From positions 1 to 36,414 of the forward strand of contig CANQXQ010000003.1 in NCBI GenBank assembly GCA_947627845.1: a DNA stretch of 36,414 bases, read 5' to 3'. Position 1 is the stretch's first letter. Each line of letters starts with the position of its first letter. Shown here piece by piece: positions 18,699 to 27,853 of the stretch. The position numbers and the translations under genes were made by a program. A model generated the notes under the pieces. The model was given only the letters and a program-made list of their open reading frames with translations, searched no databases and had not been told where the DNA came from. The DNA comes from an uncultured Bacilli bacterium. Lineage in GTDB: Bacteria; Bacillota_I; Bacilli_A; RF39; UBA660.

Positions 18699-19586
18699 AT
18701 GATCTTAAATATAAGTGGTCGCACTGATATTGTGGCCTTTTATACGCCTTGGTTTATGAATAGATATAAAGCGGGTTTCCTAGATGTTCGAAATCCTTTT
18801 AATGTTCATTTAGTAAGTCGTATTTATTTTAAGAATGTAGATGCTCTTTTATTTTGTACTAAAAATCCTTTACCCATTATAAAATATTTACCCGAAATAA
18901 ATAAGCCAATTATCTTTCAAATTACTTTAACTCCCTATCAAAAAGATATTGAACCTTATGTTCCTGATAAAAAAGAAATTATTAAAGCAATTAAAGAAAT
19001 ATCTCAAATTATCGGTAAAGATAAAGTTTATATTAGATATGATCCTATCTTTATAAGTCCTAAATATAATCTTGGCTATCATGAAAAAGCTTTTGCTAAA
19101 ATGTGTAAACTTTTAAATGGTTATACTTCAACTATTATAGTATCTTTTTTAGATATTTATAAAAATGTTTTAAAAAATAAACATATTTTAAACTATCAAC
19201 CTTTAACGGAAAATGATTTAAAAACCCTAGGCTTAAGTTTTAGTAAAAGTGCTCGCTTAAATAATATGTCTGTTCAAACTTGTTTTGAAGATCGAAATTT
19301 AGTTGAGTATGGTTTTAAAAAAGGGGAGTGTTTATCATCAGAAATGGCTTTAAAGTTAACTGGTAAAACTTATAAACGCTGGACAGCTCGCCCCGAGAAG
19401 AAATGCCATTGCGTTCAAATGGTTGATATTGGTTTTTATAATAGCTGTAATCATCTTTGTAAGTATTGTTATGCTAATTATGATGAAACCCAAGTTAAAA
19501 ATAATTTCTTAAATCATGATCCCAACTCTTCTTTACTAATAGGCCATTTAAAAGCCGATGATATAATAAAAGAAAGAATAAAATAA
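18699..19586 (+). CDS. DUF1848 domain-containing protein
   Basis: 'ISGRTDIVAFYTPWFMNRYKAGFLDVRNPFN', 'CTKNP', and C-terminal 'CHCVQMVDIGFYNSCNHLCKYCYAN' Cys cluster. Confidence 0.9.
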   Translation: MILNISGRTDIVAFYTPWFMNRYKAGFLDVRNPFNVHLVSRIYFKNVDALLFCTKNPLPIIKYLPEINKPIIFQITLTPYQKDIEPYVPDKKEIIKAIKEISQIIGKDKVYIRYDPIFISPKYNLGYHEKAFAKMCKLLNGYTSTIIVSFLDIYKNVLKNKHILNYQPLTENDLKTLGLSFSKSARLNNMSVQTCFEDRNLVEYGFKKGECLSSEMALKLTGKTYKRWTARPEKKCHCVQMVDIGFYNSCNHLCKYCYANYDETQVKNNFLNHDPNSSLLIGHLKADDIIKERIK

Positions 19587-19653
19587 ATAGTTATTCTAAA
19601 AATATATTGCTTTAAAAGTATTTTCGTTTTAATATAATATATAGGTGAAAGTA

Positions 19654-20292
19654 GTGAAAAAGAGAAGTAAAAAGAATATCTATAATTTTTTTTGGTTATT
19701 TATTTTTGGCAGTGTTTTTGGTTGGATTTGTGAAGTATTATTTAGTTTAGTCGTACACGGGGAATTTATTAATCATTCGGCTTTAGTTATTGGCCCTTTT
19801 GATTTCTGCTATGGCATTTGTGCCTGCGCCCTAACTTGTTTATTATATAAATTTAAAGATAAAGGCGTAATACCTCTTTTTTTCATCAGCTTCACTTTAG
19901 GTTCCATTTTAGAATATATTATGAGTTGGGGCATGGAATTTGCTTTAGGTTTTTGTGCCTGGGATTATAGTCATATGTTTTTAAATCTTAATGGTCGCAT
20001 CTGTTTAGCCATGTCTTGTTTATGGGGCTTTTTAGGTATTATTTGGATTAAAAATATTTACCCTTATATTGCTAAATTAATTGCGAAAATGTCTAGTAAT
20101 TTTGGCCATAAATTAACCATTATTTTAATTATCTTTTTAGCTTTTGATCTTGCTTTAACCGCTAGTGCTGTAATCCGCGCTAAAAAATGGGAGCAAGGCA
20201 TTCCTCCCTCTAACTTTTATGAAAAATTTTTAGATAAAACTTTTAATAAAGATTATTTATATAATATGTTTAATAACAGTTGGGGTAACTAA
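19654..20292 (+). CDS. Putative ABC transporter permease (CmpB-like membrane protein)
   Basis: 'FWLFIFGSVFGWICEVLFSLVVHGEFINHSALVIGPFDFCYGICA...LEYIMSWGMEFALGFCAWDYS'. GTG at 19654 (after AGGTG) preferred over GTG at 19645. Confidence 0.8.
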   Translation: MKKRSKKNIYNFFWLFIFGSVFGWICEVLFSLVVHGEFINHSALVIGPFDFCYGICACALTCLLYKFKDKGVIPLFFISFTLGSILEYIMSWGMEFALGFCAWDYSHMFLNLNGRICLAMSCLWGFLGIIWIKNIYPYIAKLIAKMSSNFGHKLTIILIIFLAFDLALTASAVIRAKKWEQGIPPSNFYEKFLDKTFNKDYLYNMFNNSWGN

Positions 20293-20314
20293 ACCTCCAA
20301 AATTTTTTTATGTC

Positions 20315-20356
20315 TTGACAAACTGTATATAATCTGTATATAATATATATATACAG
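20315..20356 (+). promoter_or_regulatory. Promoter TTGACA-N18-TATAAT overlaid with GntR-type operator repeats
   Basis: TTGACA 20315-20320; TATAAT 20339-20344; CTGTATATAAT tandem at 20323-20333 and 20334-20344; inverted TATATACAG ending at 20356. Confidence 0.7.
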
Positions 20357-20367
20357 AAAGGCCAGTT

Positions 20368-20745
20368 ATGGAAATAATTATCAGTAATTCAAATGGAGTA
20401 GCCATTTATGAACAAATAAAAAATCAAATAAAAAGTAAAATTATCACCAATGAATTACAAGTTGGGGAACAATTACCCTCAATTAGAGCATTAGCTAAAG
20501 ATCTTCGTTGTAGTGTTATTACCACAAAAAATGCTTATGAAGAATTAGAAAAAGAGGGTTATGTTAAAACTATACCTGCTAAAGGTATTTATGTTGCACC
20601 AATTAATCATGAATTAGCTCGCGAAGAGGAGTTAAAAAAATTAGAGAATTTACTTGATAATGTTTTACAACTAGCCAAAATAAATAATATTAAAAAAGAA
20701 GAAATTATAAAAATGTTAAACATTTTAGACGAGGAGACTAACTAA
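20368..20745 (+). CDS. GntR family transcriptional regulator (YtrA-like)
   Basis: 'IYEQIKNQIKSKIITNELQVGEQLPSIRALAKDLRCSVITTKNAYEELEKEGYVKTIPAKGIYVA'. Confidence 0.95.
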   Translation: MEIIISNSNGVAIYEQIKNQIKSKIITNELQVGEQLPSIRALAKDLRCSVITTKNAYEELEKEGYVKTIPAKGIYVAPINHELAREEELKKLENLLDNVLQLAKINNIKKEEIIKMLNILDEETN

Positions 20746-21602
20746 TGGAAAATATTTTAGAAGTAAAAAATTTAACCAAGCAATTTCCAGGCTTTGCTTT
20801 AGATAATGTAAGTTTTACTTTACCCCAAGGCATGATCATGGGAATTATTGGTGAAAATGGTTCAGGAAAAACCACGACTATTAAATCAATTTTAAATATC
20901 TATACTAATTATACCGGCGAAATTAATATATTTGGTTTAAATAATAAAACTAATGATGAAGCTATCAAAGAAAATATCGGGGTTGTATTAGATGATACCT
21001 TTTTCCCAGAAATCTTAAAAGTTGCCGATATAAATAAAATAATGAAAGGCATATATAAGAATTGGGATGAAGCTTTATTTCATAAATATCTTACGGATTT
21101 TAATTTAAATCCTAAAAAAATGATTAAAACTTTATCAAAAGGAATGCGTAAAAAATTAGAAATTGCAACAGCTTTATCGCATCACCCTAAACTTTTAATC
21201 TTGGATGAACCCACCGCGGGTTTAGATCCCATCGCTCGAAGTGAAGTTATCGATTTATTTCAAAGTTTTATTGAAGATGCTTCATGTTCTATATTAATAT
21301 CAAGTCATATTACGACGGATTTAGAACATATTGCTGATTATATAACTTTTATTAATGCTGGTAAAATTATTTTATCTAAACCAAGTAATGAATTATTAGA
21401 TAATTATGGCATAGTTAAATGTAATGAACAAGAATTTTTAAGTTTTAATAAAAGTGATTACTTAAAATATAAAAAAAATCGTTATGCTTATGAAGTTTTA
21501 GTTCCCAATAAACAAGCTTTTAAAAATAAGTATCATCCGGAAGTAATAGATAATATTACTTTAGAAGAACTAATGATATTAATGATTAAAGGAGAAGGGT
21601 AA
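20745..21602 (+). CDS. ABC transporter ATP-binding protein
   Basis: Walker A GENGSGKTT, 'LSKGMRKKLEIATALSHHPKLLILDEPTAGLDP'; start shares one base with the preceding stop. Confidence 0.95.
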   Translation: MENILEVKNLTKQFPGFALDNVSFTLPQGMIMGIIGENGSGKTTTIKSILNIYTNYTGEINIFGLNNKTNDEAIKENIGVVLDDTFFPEILKVADINKIMKGIYKNWDEALFHKYLTDFNLNPKKMIKTLSKGMRKKLEIATALSHHPKLLILDEPTAGLDPIARSEVIDLFQSFIEDASCSILISSHITTDLEHIADYITFINAGKIILSKPSNELLDNYGIVKCNEQEFLSFNKSDYLKYKKNRYAYEVLVPNKQAFKNKYHPEVIDNITLEELMILMIKGEG

Positions 21603-22228
21603 TGAAAGGTTTAATTAAAAAAGATTTATTAATGATCAAAAGTAATTTTAAAACTTTAGGTCTAGTATTTATAATATATGTTATTTTAGCATTTCAAGGG
21701 GAAATGGACATAAGTTTTGCTATTCCTTTTTTAGGCAGTATGATTATGATGTCAACATTTAGTTTTGATAATCTTAATAAATGGGATGCCTATGCTATAA
21801 CTTTCCCTAATGGTCGCAAAAATATTGTTATATCTAAATATTTAGCTAATTTTCTCTTTGTTAGCCTCTTAAGTTTAATTGAATTAGTAATCCTATTTAT
21901 TATTCAGTTTACAGAACATAAACTTAACCCTCAAGTTTACTTTACTATATATACTATGTTTTTTGCAACAATCCTTTTTCAAGATATAATCTACCCTATA
22001 ATCTTTCGTTTTGGTATTGAAAAAGCTCGCATAGCTATCTTTGCGGTTATTTTTAGCTTAGTTATTATTTTAATTGGTTTAGTTAAATTATTTAGTTTTA
22101 AATTTTTAGCTAGTTTACTTTCTATTTTTGAAAATCATATCTTTTTATCATTAACTTTATTTTTAATCATTCTTACTTTAGTTTCTTATAAAATCTCTAA
22201 AAAAATATACTTAAAAAAAGAATTCTAA
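21602..22228 (+). CDS. ABC-2 type transporter permease
   Basis: Six hydrophobic segments, 'MKGLIKKDLLMIKSNFK', 'PNGRKNIVISKYLANF'; coupled to the ATPase gene. Confidence 0.85.
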   Translation: MKGLIKKDLLMIKSNFKTLGLVFIIYVILAFQGEMDISFAIPFLGSMIMMSTFSFDNLNKWDAYAITFPNGRKNIVISKYLANFLFVSLLSLIELVILFIIQFTEHKLNPQVYFTIYTMFFATILFQDIIYPIIFRFGIEKARIAIFAVIFSLVIILIGLVKLFSFKFLASLLSIFENHIFLSLTLFLIILTLVSYKISKKIYLKKEF

Positions 22229-22285
22229 ATATTATTTATTAATGAAAGTTTTACGTTAAAAAAATAAGTGACTAATACCTAAATA

Positions 22286-22314
22286 TTGACATTTTTTTCT
22301 AAATTATCTAAAAT
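22286..22314 (+). promoter_or_regulatory. Promoter TTGACA-N17-TAAAAT
   Basis: TTGACA 22286-22291; TAAAAT 22309-22314. Confidence 0.6.
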
Positions 22315-22341
22315 TAAATTATCAAAGAAAAGAGGTAAATT

Positions 22342-22698
22342 ATGAAAATAACAATTGATCGAATAATCATGGGAGTTTTAGTTATTATTTTAGCCGGCAC
22401 AAGCATTTTCTTTTATTTAAAATCTGAACATTTAGAAGATGTCATTGATAATGAATTAGATTATCGCTCTACTAATCCGGAAGCTAGTGGTTATATTTCT
22501 AAAGAACAAGCACTAAATATTGTTTTAGATAACTTAAATATTACCCAAAATGATATTTACGATTTAAGTATTGAACTTGATTATAAATATAACGCCACTG
22601 TTTATGATATTGATTTTAAATATAATCGTTATGAATATGATTATTATTTAGATGCTAAAACTGGGGAAATTATTAAATCATTTCATGAAAGAGATTAA
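22342..22698 (+). CDS. PepSY domain-containing membrane-anchored protein
   Basis: N-terminal TM; 'YISKEQALNIVLDNLNI...YDIDFKYNRYEYDYYLDAKTGEIIKSFHE'. Confidence 0.8.
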   Translation: MKITIDRIIMGVLVIILAGTSIFFYLKSEHLEDVIDNELDYRSTNPEASGYISKEQALNIVLDNLNITQNDIYDLSIELDYKYNATVYDIDFKYNRYEYDYYLDAKTGEIIKSFHERD

Positions 22699-22703
22699 GT
22701 AAT

Positions 22704-24656
22704 ATGAAAAAAATAAATGTCTTTTTAATATCTTTAGTAAGCTTTATATATCTAGAAATAATAATTAAACTATTATTAAAAGAACAAATTTTAGAGACTA
22801 GTTTAATTAATATGCTTATCTTTATTTTAGCTATTAGTTTATTATTTAATCTAATAGTTACTTTTTTTAAAAAAGAACGTCTAAATAAAACAATCTATTT
22901 TACTTTATTAGTTTTTATAACTATTTGGTTTAGTGCAAATTATGTGTTAAAAAGTTACTTTGGTTTTTATCTTTCTTGGCATGCTTTTAATATTGCTGAT
23001 CAATTAGAAAGTTTTGCTGGTAAAGGTGTAATTGAAGTCTTAAAACGTTTACCAGGCATTTTATTAATATTTATACCTTTAATAATAAGTATAATATTTC
23101 ATAAAAAGTTAACTTTTAAAAAATTATCAATCAAAGTTAAACTTATTTATTTTAGCCTCTTTCTTATTACTTTAGGTGCTTATTTTTTAAGTTTAAATTT
23201 TAATAAAGATGAATCTTATTCTCCTTATAGTTTAACCTATGAAGTAAATGATATAAATCTTCATGTGGAAAAATTAGGTATTATGAACAATTTTGTTATT
23301 GATACTTATCGAACTATTTTTGGCTTTGAAGAAAAAATAGCTATAAATGAAAATCCTATCATCCCACCTGCAAGTGATGAACCAACCCTTGAAGAACCCA
23401 AAGTTTATACTTATAATAATTTAGATATTGATTTTAATACTTTACTTAGTAATGAACAAAATTCTACTATTAAGCAAATTCATGAATATATGGCTCATGA
23501 AACGGGAACTTTAAAAAACGAATATACCGGTTATTTTAAAGATAAAAACTTAATTTTGTTTATGGCCGAAAGCTTTAATGAAGTCGCAGTTAAAAAAGAA
23601 CTAACCCCAACTTTATATGAATTAATCCATAATGGTTTTGAATTTACCAATTTTTATACTCCAACTATTTATAGTACTATTGGTGGTGAATTTCAAGAAT
23701 TAACTGGTCTTTATGCTTCTTCTTTAGATATTTTATCAAAATTTAGAGGTGGTAAAGTATCTTTCCCTCAAGGTGTTGCGACCCAATTTCAAAAAGAAGA
23801 ATATAAAACCTATGCTTATCATAATAATACCTATAACTTTCAAAATCGTGATAAATATTTAAAAAGTTTAGGTTTTGATTATTATAAAGCTTGTCAAACT
23901 GGTTTAGAAAAATTAATTAATTGTAATGAATGGCCTCGTAGTGATGTAGATATGATTGATACTACTTTTGATGAATATATAAATGAAGATAAATTTATGG
24001 TATTTTATGCGACTGTCTCTGGCCATTCTGGTTATACTTTCTCTTCTAATGCTATGGCTCGTAAACATGAAAAAGAATATAAAGCCTTTGGTTATAATTA
24101 TTCTGAGGGACCTGCCTCATATCTTGCGGCTCAAATGGAATTAGATCAAGCTTTAGAGTTATTAATTAATAAATTGGAAGCCAGTGGTAAATTAGATGAT
24201 ACAGTCATTGCTTTAGTGGGCGATCATTACCCTTATGAATTAAGTGTTACCGAAGTAAATGAGATAAGTGATTTTAAAAGAGATGCCAATGTTACTATAA
24301 ATAAGAGTAATTTTATCTTATGGAATAATGCGATGTCTAAAGTAACAATTGACAAAGTTGGTAGTCAAATTGATGTTATACCAACAATTTATAATATTTT
24401 TGGTTTAGATTATGACTCTCGTCTTTTTATCGGTAAAGATATTTTAAGTACTGAACCAGGTTTAGCAATTTTCTCTAATCGCAGTTGGGTTTCTGATAAA
24501 GGTATTTATTATGCCGCAAATGGTAAATTTGTTCCTAATGAAAATGTGGAAATACCCGAAAATTATGTGAAAAATATGAACCAAATAGTTACTAATAAAA
24601 TAACTATGAGTCGTTTAATTATTAATAATAATTACTATAGTAAAGTATTTAATTGA
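22704..24656 (+). CDS. LTA synthase family (sulfatase-fold) membrane protein
   Basis: Five N-terminal TM segments; 'NLILFMAESFNEVAV...NFYTPTIYSTIGGEFQELTGLY', 'FMVFYATVSGHSGY', 'ALVGDHYPY'. Confidence 0.92.
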   Translation: MKKINVFLISLVSFIYLEIIIKLLLKEQILETSLINMLIFILAISLLFNLIVTFFKKERLNKTIYFTLLVFITIWFSANYVLKSYFGFYLSWHAFNIADQLESFAGKGVIEVLKRLPGILLIFIPLIISIIFHKKLTFKKLSIKVKLIYFSLFLITLGAYFLSLNFNKDESYSPYSLTYEVNDINLHVEKLGIMNNFVIDTYRTIFGFEEKIAINENPIIPPASDEPTLEEPKVYTYNNLDIDFNTLLSNEQNSTIKQIHEYMAHETGTLKNEYTGYFKDKNLILFMAESFNEVAVKKELTPTLYELIHNGFEFTNFYTPTIYSTIGGEFQELTGLYASSLDILSKFRGGKVSFPQGVATQFQKEEYKTYAYHNNTYNFQNRDKYLKSLGFDYYKACQTGLEKLINCNEWPRSDVDMIDTTFDEYINEDKFMVFYATVSGHSGYTFSSNAMARKHEKEYKAFGYNYSEGPASYLAAQMELDQALELLINKLEASGKLDDTVIALVGDHYPYELSVTEVNEISDFKRDANVTINKSNFILWNNAMSKVTIDKVGSQIDVIPTIYNIFGLDYDSRLFIGKDILSTEPGLAIFSNRSWVSDKGIYYAANGKFVPNENVEIPENYVKNMNQIVTNKITMSRLIINNNYYSKVFN

Positions 24657-24665
24657 GGTAAATAT

Positions 24666-25274
24666 ATGCAAGATTATCTAATAAATATAATTGGCTTTAT
24701 TGTATCAATATTTATTGCCTTTCTAACGGCTTACTTTACTAGCCGAGGAAATGAGAAAAAAACTACTAATGAATATTTTAAAAAAGAGGGTATTAAAGTT
24801 CAAAAAAGATTATTAGAATTTTGGACCAATCAATTATTTTATGATGTAAGTAAATGCTGTGAAATTTATAAAGAAGAAGCTAATATATCAAAAAAAGTTA
24901 GCAACACTGAAGTTATTAACATAATTATCAAAGAAGCTTCTATCTATTCATCTAAAGAAACAATAAAAGCTTTAGGAAGTTATCAGCAATTTAATTATAA
25001 TATTCATCATAAGAAAAAAGATAATAAATATTATATGGTAAAAACAATTATAACTCCCTTAAGAATTACTAAAAGAATGAAATATGATTTTACGGGAGAA
25101 AAATTAAACATTTTAGATATTTTAAAAGTAAAATTAAATGATTATGATTATAAAATAGCTATATTATTTTATATTATTGAAATAGAATATTTTATTAAAG
25201 AACATTTATTTTTATTTAGTTTAATTATTATATTATTACTTATGAGTACAATTTTAATTCTTTCTATGTTATAA
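24666..25274 (+). CDS. Hypothetical membrane protein with N- and C-terminal TM helices
   Basis: ORF with TM at residues ~5-25 and ~178-201, charged middle; no recognised family. Confidence 0.6.
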   Translation: MQDYLINIIGFIVSIFIAFLTAYFTSRGNEKKTTNEYFKKEGIKVQKRLLEFWTNQLFYDVSKCCEIYKEEANISKKVSNTEVINIIIKEASIYSSKETIKALGSYQQFNYNIHHKKKDNKYYMVKTIITPLRITKRMKYDFTGEKLNILDILKVKLNDYDYKIAILFYIIEIEYFIKEHLFLFSLIIILLLMSTILILSML

Positions 25275-25294
25275 TACCTAAAGGAGTGATTTAA

Positions 25295-25933
25295 GTGGAG
25301 TATAATAAAATAAAAGATGCCAGTAAGATTATTAGTAATAGTCCTTATTTAATTAAAAATCCTACTAGCTATAAAAATAAATGGTCAAGCCTTTTTGGCA
25401 ATAATAATCCCATTAATTTAGAACTTGGCATGGGAAGAGGGGATTTTATTATTAACATGGCTAAAACTTACCCTAAAATTAATTTTATTGGTTTAGAAAT
25501 ATCTGACTCTCAAATGGTTATGGCAACTCAAAGATTAGTCAATCAAAATTTACCCAACTTAAAATTAATAAATGCCGATGCTCAAGATTTAGATAAAATT
25601 TTTGGTAAAGAAATTAATACTATTTATTTAACTTTTTCGGAACCATGGCCTAAAAAAATTGATGAAAAGAAAAGATTTACCAATATTAATTATTTAAAAT
25701 TATATGATAGAGTTTTTAAAAAACATAAACATATTATCTTAAAAACTGACAATAAAGGGTTCTTTGCTTATTCCCTAGAGACTTTATCACAATATTGGTA
25801 TGTCTTTGATCGCATTAGTTTAGATTTACATCATAACGAAATACCTATTCCTAATATTATGACTGATTTTGAAAAAAAATATTATGAAGAGGGAAGACCA
25901 ATATATTATTTAGATGCTACCTTTACAGATTAA
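25295..25933 (+). CDS. trmB: tRNA (guanosine(46)-N7)-methyltransferase
   Basis: 'NPINLELGMGRGDFIINMAKTYPKINFIGLEI', 'TFSEPWPKKIDEKKRFTNINYLKLY', 'LKTDNKGFFAYSLETL'. Confidence 0.95.
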   Translation: MEYNKIKDASKIISNSPYLIKNPTSYKNKWSSLFGNNNPINLELGMGRGDFIINMAKTYPKINFIGLEISDSQMVMATQRLVNQNLPNLKLINADAQDLDKIFGKEINTIYLTFSEPWPKKIDEKKRFTNINYLKLYDRVFKKHKHIILKTDNKGFFAYSLETLSQYWYVFDRISLDLHHNEIPIPNIMTDFEKKYYEEGRPIYYLDATFTD

Positions 25934-25960
25934 AAAAAAGAATAACTGAATTCTTTTTTT
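25933..25960. terminator. Bidirectional intrinsic terminator
   Basis: AAAAAAAGAAT (25933-25943) / ATTCTTTTTTT (25950-25960) between convergent genes. Confidence 0.7.
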
Positions 25961-26532
25961 TATTTTAATGTCCTTATTCGTTTAACAATCTTTTCATTAT
26001 TTGGTCTTATAAAACTAACTACATCTTCCTTATAACTATCATCTAAATTTACCCATTTTATTTCACTATTTTCTGAGGGTAAAACTCTAATCTTATTCAT
26101 ATCTTCATTTTTAGCCATCACTAAATACAAAAAATCAAAATGTGTATGAGCAGAAACATACTTTCCTTTTTTAAAATGTCCAGGCGTAGGTATTGCCATT
26201 ATCGCAAATAAATCTTTAGTATAAGGTTTAACTTTTAATACCGTTTCTTCTTCTACTTCTCTTACAGCTACCCCAAGTAAATTAGTTTCTCCATCTGCAT
26301 GGCCACCTGGGTATATAAAGCCCTTTAAAATATTATGATGAACTAAAAGAGTTTTAGTAAAATCTTCATTAACTACAAAAGCCGAACCTGTAAAATGCCC
26401 CAAAATATTATTTCTAGTTAATACATCATCAAAACTATTTATAAATGTAAGCATAGCTATTTTATCATTTAATTCTTGTTCATTAAAAGGCTCAAATTTT
26501 TCTAATTCTTCTTTTAATATATCATTATTCAT
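25960..26532 (-). CDS. NUDIX hydrolase
   Basis: Nudix-like 'YPGGHADGETNLLGVAVREVEEETVL'. Confidence 0.88.
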   Translation of the reverse strand: MNNDILKEELEKFEPFNEQELNDKIAMLTFINSFDDVLTRNNILGHFTGSAFVVNEDFTKTLLVHHNILKGFIYPGGHADGETNLLGVAVREVEEETVLKVKPYTKDLFAIMAIPTPGHFKKGKYVSAHTHFDFLYLVMAKNEDMNKIRVLPSENSEIKWVNLDDSYKEDVVSFIRPNNEKIVKRIRTLK

Positions 26533-26619
26533 AATCCCACCTTAATCATTATATCATTAATTCCTCTTTTTTTCATAGACTAAAAATGCTATAATATACT
26601 TATATTAAGGAGACTATCT

Positions 26620-27828
26620 ATGAACAAAAAATTTATAATCATTCCAAGTATTATTATTTTAATTTTATTAATTACCCTTATCTCTATAAAAGTGTATAAA
26701 AATTACCAAATAAAACATGCTGTAATTATTGTAGAATTACAAGAGCCATTAGAAACCGAATTTTTAAGTAAAGTTAAAGTTTCTGATTTTATTGTAAATA
26801 TTAATGGTAAAATAGTTGATGATTATACCATTGATACAACCAAAGTTGGTCCTAAAAAAATAAAATTTACTTATATAAATGATGATAATATTAAATTAAA
26901 TCAAGAATATATTCTAAATATTAAAGATACGACTGCGCCCATTGTTTGGTTAAGTGGTTCTTATTCTGTTACGGTAGGAAGTGAAATTAATCTACTTGAT
27001 AAAATTATGTGTGGTGATAACTATGATGCTAATCCTGTTTGTGAAATAATTGGCGATTATGATATGAATACCGCGAATACTTACCCCTTAACTTTTAAAG
27101 CCACTGATTCTAGTGGAAATGTGACCGAAAAGAAATTTAATTTATATGTTCGAAAACCAAGCACTGGGGGAGGCTCATCATCTCCTAGTACTCCTTCTCC
27201 TAAAACTGAATTTAGTGATGTAATAGCCAATTATAAGACCGCTAATACCGAAATAGGTTTAGATATTTCGGAATTTCAAGGAGTCGTAGATTTTAATAAA
27301 TTAAAAGAAGCCGGGGTAGAATTTGTTATTTTACGTGTTGGTAGTACGCATGGTATAAAAGGGGATTATTTTGTTGATGCCAAATTCCATGAAAATATCA
27401 AAAAAGCTAATAAAGCTGGAATGCCAGTTGGAGTTTATTTTTATTCCTATGCTAATAGTAAAGAAAAAGCTATTAAAGATGCTAAATGGATTTTAAATGA
27501 AATTAAAGGTTATAAAGTTGATTTACCTATAGCCTTTGACTGGGAAAACTGGAGTTTTTATAATGAATTTAATTTAAGCTTCTTTGGTTTAACTGATATG
27601 GCTAATGCTTTTTTAGATACTTTTAAAGATGCTGGTTATGATGGAATGCTTTATAGTAGTAAAACTTATCTTGAACAAATATGGCTTGAAACTCCTTACC
27701 CTGTATGGTTAGCGCATTATACTAAACAAACATCTTATAAAGGCGATTATAGTTATTGGCAATTATGCAGTAATGGTCATGTATCAGGCATAAATGGTGA
27801 TGTTGATATAAATATTCGCTATAAATAA
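26620..27828 (+). CDS. GH25 family lysozyme with N-terminal TM and Ig-like repeat domains
   Basis: 'GLDISEFQGVVDFNKLKEAGVEFVILRVG...GVYFYSYA...IAFDWE...WLAHYT...YWQLCSNGHVSGINGDVDINIRYK'; 'DTTAPIVWLSG...ATDSSGNVTEKKFNLYV' Ig-like domain. Confidence 0.92.
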   Translation: MNKKFIIIPSIIILILLITLISIKVYKNYQIKHAVIIVELQEPLETEFLSKVKVSDFIVNINGKIVDDYTIDTTKVGPKKIKFTYINDDNIKLNQEYILNIKDTTAPIVWLSGSYSVTVGSEINLLDKIMCGDNYDANPVCEIIGDYDMNTANTYPLTFKATDSSGNVTEKKFNLYVRKPSTGGGSSSPSTPSPKTEFSDVIANYKTANTEIGLDISEFQGVVDFNKLKEAGVEFVILRVGSTHGIKGDYFVDAKFHENIKKANKAGMPVGVYFYSYANSKEKAIKDAKWILNEIKGYKVDLPIAFDWENWSFYNEFNLSFFGLTDMANAFLDTFKDAGYDGMLYSSKTYLEQIWLETPYPVWLAHYTKQTSYKGDYSYWQLCSNGHVSGINGDVDINIRYK

Positions 27829-27853
27829 TTTAAATTAGCATATATTTTAATAG

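Noticed and set aside
25960-26532. Degenerate NUDIX box as evidence of inactivity
   Set aside because: Departures (Thr at the first Glu position, Val for the last Gly) may be normal for the GGHADG-type subfamily; not enough to claim loss of function.
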